Origin: Clostridia bacterium
GTDB taxonomy: Bacteria > Bacillota > Clostridia > Oscillospirales > CAG-272
Direction: 5' to 3'
NCBI GenBank assembly: GCA_017631215.1
Contig: JAGBTR010000163.1
Location: 1 to 6,903 of the forward strand
DNA length: 6,903 nt
Position numbers and translations under genes: made by a program. Shown in pieces: positions 1 through 6,903 of this stretch. Under the pieces are notes generated by a model, which worked only from the letters and a program-made list of their open reading frames with translations, did no database searches and had not been told where the DNA came from. Each line of letters opens with the position of its first letter. Within the stretch, counting starts at the first letter, position 1.

Positions 1-912
<912 letters not shown>

Positions 913-913
<1 letters not shown>

Positions 914-1728
914 TAGCTGCCGCTTCCCGCAACGATCTCGGTGATCTCCTGCGTGATGGCACTCTGTCTTGCCCGATTGTATTCCAAACGGAGACCGTCG
1001 ATCATCTCTTGCGCATTCTTGCCCGCGCTGTCCATAGCCGTCCGACGCGCGGCAATCTCGCAGGCAAAGCTCTCACGCACCGCGCTGAGCAATACGCCCG
1101 CGACGTATTCGGGCACTGCCGCATCGAGCACCGTTTGCTCGTCCGGCTCAAAGATCGCGCTTGCTACGTGCGTGCCCGTTTGCGACGGGTCTGCACAAAG
1201 CGGCAGGATCCAACGGACCTGCGCCTCCTGCGACAGCATCGAGTGGTAGTGCGTTCCCAAAACGCCGACACGGTCGTACCGCCCTTCGGCAAAGCCGCGG
1301 CACAGCTCGATCGCAAGTCCGAGTGCCTTGCCATAGTCAAACGACTCGGCATAGCATACCTCACCCCCCAGACGGTCGCAAGCTCGCTTACCGACAGGGA
1401 TGCAATTTGCCTCGGAATATTCGCGAAGCAGACGGAACACGTTGGCGTTGTAGCCGCCCGCCATACCGCGGTCGCCCGCGATGACGACAAGGCAATCCAC
1501 GCCGCCTCCCGTCTCGCCTCGCATATAGGGGCTTCGACGGCATTCGGGGCTGTTGATGAGCGGCTCGATCGCCCCTCTCACCGCCGCCTCGTAGTCGCGT
1601 CCCCGATTCATTGCCTCCATCGCACGGCGGATCTTGGACGAGGCAACCAGCCCCATCGCCGTCGTCAGATGCAAGGTCGAATCGACGCTTTTGATGCGGT
1701 TTCTTAGCTTTTTGATATCCGCACCCAT
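913..1728 (-). CDS. atpG: F1 ATP synthase subunit gamma (central rotor shaft)
   Basis: Gamma is the rotating shaft that links the c-ring to the alpha3beta3 catalytic head. The protein has 271 residues, somewhat shorter than the usual 285-290. The N-terminal helix is typical (IKKLRNRIKSVDSTLHLTTAM, then VASSKIRRAMEAM). The central domain carries GDRGMAGGYN, matching the family's SDRGLxGGxN. The C-terminal helix ends with YNRARQSAITQEITEIV (to about 266), the strongest family signature. Both shaft helices are intact, so the shortness comes from the middle Rossmann-like domain. It starts 4 nt after the atpA stop, with GAGG at 1736-1739 inside the end of atpA. It contains eight cysteines, unusual for this subunit and suggestive of an anaerobic host. 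Assignment is secure. Confidence 0.97.
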
Positions 1729-1732
1729 CGCC

Positions 1733-3223
1733 TTACCTCAGCTCACCGAGTGCGCGCTTGAGCGTCTCTACGTCCGTCTCGTCGAAGTAACCCGACTCAA
1801 AGCGGCCAAGCAGCTCACCGTAGCGATTCTCGAGGTGCTCGTACAGACGCATCTCGTAGTGCGGCACGTCCTTGACGGCAACGCCATTCAGGTAGCCGTT
1901 GATGACGGCATAGACGATAGCAACCTGACAGCCCACGCGGACGGGGGCGTTTTTCTTTTGCTTGAGCACCTCGACGATTCTCTCGCCAAGAGCCAGTCTT
2001 GCCTTGGTATCGGCATCCAGATCACTGCCAAACTGGGCAAACGCCTGCAGCTCGCGGTATTGCGAATACAGCAGCTTGAGTTCGCCTGCCACCTTCTTCA
2101 TAGCCTTGAGCTGTGCCGAGCCACCGACGCGGCTGACCGAAATACCGGGGTTGATGGCAGGCATAATGCCCGCGTGGAACAGCTCGGTCTCAAGGAATAT
2201 CTGTCCGTCGGTGATCGAGATGACGTTGGTCGGGATATACGCCGACACGTCGCCCGCCTGCGTCTCGATGATGGGAAGCGCCGTGATGGAGCCGCCGCCG
2301 TATGCGGGATCGATGCAGACCGCACGCTCAAGAAGTCTCGAATGAAGATAGAACACGTCACCGGGATACGCCTCGCGTCCGGGAGGACGGCGGATCAGCA
2401 ACGACAGCGCACGGTAGGCGACCGCGTGCTTGGAGAGGTCGTCGTACACGATGAGAACGTCCTTTCCCTGCTCGCGGAAATATTCCGCCATCGCGCAGCC
2501 CGCATAGGGCGCAACGTATTGCAGCGGCGCCGACTCGGAGGCCGATGCAGAAACGACGATGGTATAGTCCATCGCACCCGCTGCCGTCAGCTGATTGACG
2601 ATGCTGACGACCGACGAGCTTTTCTGTCCGATCGCCACGTAAATGCAAATGACGTTCGTGTTTTTTTGATTGATGATGGTATCGATGGCGATCTCGGTCT
2701 TACCCGTCTGGCGGTCGCCGATGATCAGCTCACGCTGACCGCGACCGATCGGGATCATGCTGTCGATGGCCTTAATACCCGTCTGAAGCGGCACAGAAAC
2801 GCTCTTGCGCTCGATGATACCGGGGGCCTGCGCCTCAGCGGGACGCGTTTCGGTCGTTTCGATAGGTCCCTTGCCGTCAATGGGCTGACCCAGCGCGTCG
2901 ACCACGCGACCGAGCAACGCCTCGCCCACGGGAACAGACAGCACTCTTCCCGTGCGCTTGACCGACGAGCCCTCGCGGATATCGTTTTCATTGGAAAGGA
3001 GCGCGACGGAAACCGTCTCGTTCTCCAGATTCTGAGCAAGTCCCACGCTTCCGTCCTCAAACTCGAGCAGCTCGCTTGCCATACATTCGCGCAAGCCGTA
3101 CACACGCGCGATGCCGTCGCCGACAAGGATAACGGTGCCTGTCTCCTTCATCTCAAGGCGCGCCTTGTAGTGACGGATCTGCTCCTTGATGATGCTACTG
3201 ATCTCCTCAGGTCTTGTGCTCAT
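1733..3223 (-). CDS. atpA: F1 ATP synthase subunit alpha
   Basis: Alpha alternates with beta in the F1 hexamer. It binds nucleotide without turnover and lends an arginine finger to each catalytic site. It is 496 residues long, normal for the family (about 500-510). Seen: N-terminal stator-contact helix (5-25) with the alpha start pattern [11 protein letters not shown]; beta-barrel (about 26-95); P-loop GDRQTGKT at 169-176; Walker B LIVYDDL with Asp261/262; [22 protein letters not shown] at 279-300; arginine finger Arg365 in [11 protein letters not shown]-terminal helical domain with [22 protein letters not shown] at about 382-403. GDRQTGKT rather than GGAGVGKT separates alpha from beta. The ATG at 3223 has GAGG 9 nt upstream and overlaps the end of atpH by 17 nt, which suggests translational coupling. 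Confidence 0.98.
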   Translation of the reverse strand: MSTRPEEISSIIKEQIRHYKARLEMKETGTVILVGDGIARVYGLRECMASELLEFEDGSVGLAQNLENETVSVALLSNENDIREGSSVKRTGRVLSVPVGEALLGRVVDALGQPIDGKGPIETTETRPAEAQAPGIIERKSVSVPLQTGIKAIDSMIPIGRGQRELIIGDRQTGKTEIAIDTIINQKNTNVICIYVAIGQKSSSVVSIVNQLTAAGAMDYTIVVSASASESAPLQYVAPYAGCAMAEYFREQGKDVLIVYDDLSKHAVAYRALSLLIRRPPGREAYPGDVFYLHSRLLERAVCIDPAYGGGSITALPIIETQAGDVSAYIPTNVISITDGQIFLETELFHAGIMPAINPGISVSRVGGSAQLKAMKKVAGELKLLYSQYRELQAFAQFGSDLDADTKARLALGERIVEVLKQKKNAPVRVGCQVAIVYAVINGYLNGVAVKDVPHYEMRLYEHLENRYGELLGRFESGYFDETDVETLKRALGELR

Positions 3224-3755
3224 GTGATATCACCTCTTTTACCTCTTGCAATCGATGGCGGAGCGAGCCGTCGATGACCCGTCCGTCCATCTCAACGATC
3301 ACGCCGCCAAGCAGCGACGGATCGACCGTACAGGACAACTGCACGGCACGACCGCTCGCGCGCGACAGCTTTTGTGTCAGCGCAGCGATCTCATTCTCAT
3401 TCAGCGGTACGGCGCTCGTCACACTCGCCACGCTGACCGACGTGCTGATATCCAGCAGTCGGCGGTATTCTTTGGCGCACGCATCGATGAGGCGGATACG
3501 CCCCTTCTCGCAGAGCAGCTGCAAAAAGGAGACGACCGTCTCGGGACAACACGCGCCGAAGCAGTGTGCCACCGTTTCCACGCGCTCTGCGCAGGCAATA
3601 GCAGGCGATGAGATCAGCTCGAGCAGCTCGGGATGCTCGTCGAGCGCCTCCGTCACCGTCTCCAGCGCGGTCATAAACGAGCTCTGCTCGCCCGTCTCCG
3701 AGGCCAGCGCAAACAGCGCCTCAGCATATTCCTTACTGATGTCCGTCACTGCCAT
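3207..3755 (-). CDS. atpH: F1 ATP synthase subunit delta (peripheral stalk)
   Basis: Delta (OSCP in mitochondria) sits on top of F1 and ties the alpha N-termini to the b-subunit stalk. The protein has 182 residues, the usual size. The helical N-domain opens with [13 protein letters not shown], and the C-domain carries the signature [17 protein letters not shown] at 148-164, followed by [10 protein letters not shown] chose the ATG at 3755 because AGG lies 8 nt upstream (3764-3766). An in-frame GTG at 3764 would add three residues but has no suitable site. It overlaps atpF upstream by 23 nt and atpA downstream by 17 nt, so translation is probably coupled on both sides. Seven cysteines, one a Cys-Cys pair at 69-70, is high for delta. 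Confidence 0.95.
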   Translation of the reverse strand: MAVTDISKEYAEALFALASETGEQSSFMTALETVTEALDEHPELLELISSPAIACAERVETVAHCFGACCPETVVSFLQLLCEKGRIRLIDACAKEYRRLLDISTSVSVASVTSAVPLNENEIAALTQKLSRASGRAVQLSCTVDPSLLGGVIVEMDGRVIDGSLRHRLQEVKEVISHEHKT

Positions 3756-4296
3756 CGCCGTCACCTATTTTGTCAATAAAATCACCGATCAGTGCGCGGT
3801 GATCGCTCTCGTTGACCTCGCGCTCAAGCATCTTTTCGGTCAGCGCGGTGCTGACCTCCACGATCTCGCGCTTCATGCCCTCGGTCGCTCTCTTGCGTTC
3901 AAGGGCCGCTTGCTCCTCTGCACGGCGGACGATGCCGTCGGCGCGCTCGTCGGCGTCCTTGACGATCTGCTGAGCGCGGCGCTTGGCCACGTCGGTCGCG
4001 TCGTTGATCCTTGCCTCGGCCTCGGCATCTGCCGTTGCCAGCTTGGCCGCCCAAGCGTCCCGATTTTCATCCGCGACGCGCTGTGCCTCCTCGGCGGCGG
4101 CATACTGATGCTCGATCGCCGTCTGACGGTCGGAGAGCACCTTGCGAATGGGCTTGAACAAGAAGATCTTGATCAGCCAGAACAGCAAGGCAAGGTTAAG
4201 AAGCGCGATCAAAATATTCCACAGATTGACGGATATGATATCCAAAAACTGCGGCTCGGACACGGCGGTCAACGCCATTCCTGTCAAAAGCTGCAT
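3733..4296 (-). CDS. atpF: Fo ATP synthase subunit b (peripheral stalk)
   Basis: Subunit b anchors the stator in the membrane and runs up the side of F1 to delta as a long helical dimer. The protein has 187 residues. A single membrane helix is visible at about 23-46 (NLWNILIALLNLALLFWLIKIFLF), followed directly by the family hinge KPIRKVLSDRQTAIE. From 55 to 170 it is a charged, Ala/Glu/Arg-rich helix with coiled-coil character. I used the ATG at 4296, which has GGAG 8 nt upstream (4305-4308). A TTG at 4287 or ATG at 4278 could also serve, removing only the N-terminal tip. The gap from the atpE stop is 18 nt. There is one b gene here, so a homodimer is expected unless a b' gene exists elsewhere. 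Confidence 0.95.
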   Translation of the reverse strand: MQLLTGMALTAVSEPQFLDIISVNLWNILIALLNLALLFWLIKIFLFKPIRKVLSDRQTAIEHQYAAAEEAQRVADENRDAWAAKLATADAEAEARINDATDVAKRRAQQIVKDADERADGIVRRAEEQAALERKRATEGMKREIVEVSTALTEKMLEREVNESDHRALIGDFIDKIGDGDGSDGHQ

Positions 4297-4314
4297 ACCT
4301 CTTGCTCCGTGCGA

Positions 4315-5529
<1,215 letters not shown>

Positions 5530-5540
<11 letters not shown>

Positions 5541-5940
5541 CCGCGTGCTCCTCCTCTCCCATTTTCTTGTCCCAGAGAGGTCGCAGGGCAACGATCACTC
5601 GCGGGAAAAATATCGGGATGACCGTCGTCCAGGTGGAAAAGCACGGCAACAGCACACCGAGTGCCAGCACGGCAAACATACCGAACAGCCGCAGTGCGTT
5701 GGATGCACGGATCGCCTGCTTGGCATCCTTTTCCTCTTTGCCAAGTGCGCGCTGAATGCCGACCGCCATACCGAAGAAATTGCCCACGACGGCCGTCGCG
5801 CTGAGCAGATTACCGAGCAGGACGGTATAATCCCACTGCCCGATGACGAGAAACACGGCCTGCATCACCGCGCTGAGAATGAGCACCCACGCGGCCATAT
5901 ATTTAGTTTCCTTTATGACGACGCGATCCATCTTTGGCAT
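5530..5940 (-). CDS. atpI: ATP synthase protein I (AtpI), c-ring assembly factor family
   Basis: A small membrane protein of 136 residues with four hydrophobic segments (about 14-33, 39-62, 83-101, 103-120) and a charged cytoplasmic-type loop between the second and third (GKEEKDAKQ). The C-terminus is acidic (GEEEHADES). Size, helix pattern and place as first gene of an atp operon match AtpI/UncI. Family members are known to assist c-ring assembly, shown for sodium-type ATP synthases such as that of Acetobacterium woodii, and an ion-supply role has also been proposed. Sequence conservation in this family is weak, so the call leans on context. ATG 5940 is used: AAGGAG lies 12 nt upstream (5953-5958), a slightly long spacing, and an in-frame TGA lies just upstream. 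The next ATG at 5931 is further still. It overlaps atpB by 11 nt. Confidence 0.85.
5550..5555 (-). promoter_or_regulatory. Ribosome binding site of atpB, inside atpI
   Basis: AGGAGG, 9 nt before the ATG at 5540 and lying within the last codons of atpI. It decides the atpB start: the longer reading from a TTG at 5591 would add 17 polar residues unlike any subunit a N-terminus. Ribosomes finishing atpI would pass directly over this site, which favours coupled translation. Confidence 0.8.
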
Positions 5941-6022
5941 ACGGATAACTCACTCCTTTTTGTTCTTATTATGTCTTGAAACGCGCATTGTATAACGAAA
6001 CGCGTAAGCAGCATAAACATTA
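5941..6022 (-). other. 5' untranslated leader of the atp operon
   Basis: This is the stretch between the predicted transcription start (about 6021-6022, seven bases beyond the -10 box) and the atpI ATG, about 80 nt. It contains the atpI ribosome binding site (AAGGAG, 5953-5958) and two copies of CGCGTTTC. The only pairing I see is a weak 5-bp stem (5981-5985 with 6001-6005). No riboswitch or terminator-like fold is visible. The exact 5' end is inferred from the promoter. Confidence 0.55.
5978..6004 (-). repeat. Short direct repeat CGCGTTTC x2 in the atp leader
   Basis: The 8-base word CGCGTTTC occurs at 5997-6004 and again at 5978-5985 on the minus strand, 19 bp apart start to start with 11 bp between. 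It is GC-rich inside an otherwise AT-rich leader. It could be a paired protein-binding site downstream of the promoter, or chance. No function is known to me. Confidence 0.4.
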
Positions 6023-6028
6023 ACCTTA

Positions 6029-6057
6029 ATTATATCATTTTTTTCTTGAGCTGTCAA
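6029..6057 (-). promoter_or_regulatory. Sigma-A-type promoter of the atp operon
   Basis: Read on the minus strand: -35 box TTGACA (6057-6052), a 17-bp spacer (6051-6035), and -10 box TATAAT (6034-6029). Both hexamers and the spacing are exact consensus for housekeeping sigma factors. The bases TGA before the -10 box make it an extended -10 as well (TGnTATAAT). The predicted start is near 6021-6022, giving a leader of about 80 nt before atpI. Position just after the glnA terminator and before the first atp gene supports its use for the whole operon. Confidence 0.92.
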
Positions 6058-6064
6058 GAAAAAA
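6039..6064. repeat. 26-bp perfect palindrome over the -35 box
   Basis: On the plus strand the left arm TTTTTTCTTGA (6039-6049) and right arm TCAAGAAAAAA (6054-6064) are exact reverse complements, 11 bp each, around the 4-base centre GCTG. It covers the whole -35 box of the atp promoter and 13 of the 17 spacer bases. It may be an operator for a dimeric regulator, a weak RNA hairpin in glnA read-through transcripts, or a product of AT-rich composition. The inner CTTGA/TCAAG core is the less trivial part. Confidence 0.7.
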
Positions 6065-6069
6065 TCGCC

Positions 6070-6107
6070 AAAAGACAAGGGAGTGCCCCGTATGGGTCAC
6101 TCCCTTG
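6070..6107 (-). terminator. Rho-independent terminator of glnA
   Basis: Read on the minus strand: stem arm CAAGGGAGTG (6107-6098) pairs perfectly with CACTCCCTTG (6085-6076). Three further C-G pairs form inside, after one A-G mismatch, closing a small loop. The stem is followed by TCTTTT, a short T-rich tail. It begins 9 nt beyond the glnA stop codon. The T tract is interrupted, so some read-through into the atp promoter region is possible. Confidence 0.85.
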
Positions 6108-6116
6108 CAGTGTCGA

Positions 6117-6903
6117 TCAAAGATTGTAGTATTTTTCAAACTCGGCAGGATGCGGGATCTTGGACATCTCGGAGCATTCTGCGCGCTTGCTCTTGATGAA
6201 GTTGGCGATCAGCTCCTCGGGGAAGACGCCGCCTGCGGTCAGGTAGTCGTGATCCTTCTCAAGGGCATCCAGCGCCTCGGGAAGCGAGGTGGGCAGGCCC
6301 TGCAGCTTGGCCTTTTCCTCCTCGGGAAGGTGGAAGAGGTTGAAGTCGTAGGGACCCCAGCCGTTTGCGTGGGGATCGATCTTGTTCTTGACACCGTCCA
6401 GACCCGCCATCAGGATCGCGGCATAGCAAAAATAGGGGTTGCAGGTCGCGTCGGGGTTACGCAGCTCGAAGCGACGCTTATCGGGCGACTTGGCGTAGGC
6501 GGGAATACGGATAACAGCCGAGCGGTTGGAGGTTGCGTAGCCGACCGTAACGGGTGCCTCAAAGCCGGGCACGAGTCGCTTGAACGAGTTGGTGCTGGGG
6601 TTGGTCAGCGCGCAAAGCGACGCGATGTGCTTGAGCAGACCGCCCATAAAGTAGTGCGCCGTCTCGGAGAGGTGCGCGTAGCCGTTGTCGTCCGAGAAGA
6701 CGGGCTGACCGTCCTTCATCAGCAGCATATGGACGTGCATACCGCTGCCCGCCTCGCCGTAGATGGGCTTGGGCATAAAGGTTGCCGTCTTGCCGTGCTT
6801 GAGCGCGGTGTTGTGAATGATATACTTGATCATCATGGTCGCGTCAGCCATGTGCACAACCTCGCCAAGCTGCGGCTCGATCTCAAACTGACCGGATGCC
6901 GCC
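6117..6903 (-). CDS. glnA: Glutamine synthetase type I, C-terminal part (5' end outside window)
   Basis: Makes glutamine from glutamate, ammonia and ATP, the main step of ammonia assimilation. The frame is open from the right edge to the TGA at 6117-6119: 261 complete codons, roughly the C-terminal 55-60% of the enzyme. Seen in order: GQFEIE, whose first Glu corresponds to metal ligand Glu220 of the E. coli/Salmonella enzyme; KTATFMPKP; GSGMHVH with the metal-ligand His; NPSTNSFKRLVPGFEAP; the substrate-binding arginines in NRSAVIRIP; RRFELRNPDATCNPYF with the metal-ligand Glu; AGLDGVKNKI; and the C-terminus IPHPAEFEKYYNL. The E. coli adenylylation motif NLYDLP reads NLFHLP here, so its Tyr is Phe (codon 6333-6335). 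The residue before GSGMH is Ala where E. coli has Asn264. It is followed by its own terminator and seems to be transcribed apart from the atp genes. Confidence 0.97.
   Translation of the reverse strand, partial: AASGQFEIEPQLGEVVHMADATMMIKYIIHNTALKHGKTATFMPKPIYGEAGSGMHVHMLLMKDGQPVFSDDNGYAHLSETAHYFMGGLLKHIASLCALTNPSTNSFKRLVPGFEAPVTVGYATSNRSAVIRIPAYAKSPDKRRFELRNPDATCNPYFCYAAILMAGLDGVKNKIDPHANGWGPYDFNLFHLPEEEKAKLQGLPTSLPEALDALEKDHDYLTAGGVFPEELIANFIKSKRAECSEMSKIPHPAEFEKYYNL

Noticed and set aside
1634..3277. Long plus-strand open frame (547 codons) antisense to atpA
   Set aside because: It is a shadow of atpA. The minus-strand gene has every alpha-subunit signature and a good ribosome site, and the plus-strand translation is rich in Arg, His and Asp with no recognisable domain. 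GC-rich codon use leaves few stops on the opposite strand.
5541..5591. Longer atpB starting at TTG 5591
   Set aside because: The added 17 residues are polar and lie inside atpI. The ATG at 5540 has AGGAGG at ideal spacing and gives a normal subunit a N-terminus.
5913..6014. Possible 33-residue upstream reading frame in the atp leader, ending inside atpI
   Set aside because: It starts with an ATG about 8 nt after the predicted transcript start, with AAGG 9 nt before it. However, that AAGG (6024-6027) lies upstream of the predicted start and so would not be in the RNA. The peptide has no run of regulatory codons or attenuator fold. It could only matter if the true start lies further upstream.

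Overview
The window holds most of an F1Fo-ATP synthase operon, read entirely on the minus strand (right to left): atpI, atpB (a), atpE (c), atpF (b), atpH (delta), atpA (alpha), atpG (gamma) and the first 299 codons of atpD (beta). The rest of atpD, and presumably atpC (epsilon), lie beyond position 1. Upstream of the operon, on the same strand, is the 3' part of a type I glutamine synthetase gene (glnA), which runs off the right end. The only gene-free stretch, 5941-6116 (176 bp), holds the glnA terminator, an 11-bp-arm palindrome, a consensus sigma-A-type promoter and a leader of about 80 nt.

Likely host: a moderately GC-rich anaerobic member of the Bacillota, class Clostridia. This is inferred from the AtpI-first gene order, Shine-Dalgarno sequences before nearly every gene, the exact TTGACA-17-TATAAT promoter, and the cysteine-rich gamma and delta subunits. 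I cannot place it more finely.

Layout by position: 1-897 atpD (partial); 913-1728 atpG; 1733-3223 atpA; 3207-3755 atpH; 3733-4296 atpF; 4315-4602 atpE; 4629-5540 atpB; 5530-5940 atpI; 5941-6116 regulatory spacer; 6117-6903 glnA (partial). Genes are packed tightly, with three overlaps (atpI/atpB, atpF/atpH, atpH/atpA). AtpI and subunits a, c and b form or assemble the membrane rotor and stator (Fo). Delta, alpha, gamma and beta form F1, which makes or hydrolyses ATP. All genes seen are intact, with no frameshift.

I found no unknown gene system. The points most worth a second look are: (1) subunit c carries two membrane carboxylates, Glu30 and Glu63, like the two-carboxylate sodium rotor of Fusobacterium nucleatum; (2) a 26-bp perfect palindrome covers the -35 box of the operon promoter; (3) the glutamine synthetase has Phe where the E. 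coli enzyme has its adenylylated Tyr; (4) an AU-rich enhancer-like stretch precedes atpE; and (5) subunit a has a long, highly charged C-terminal tail.
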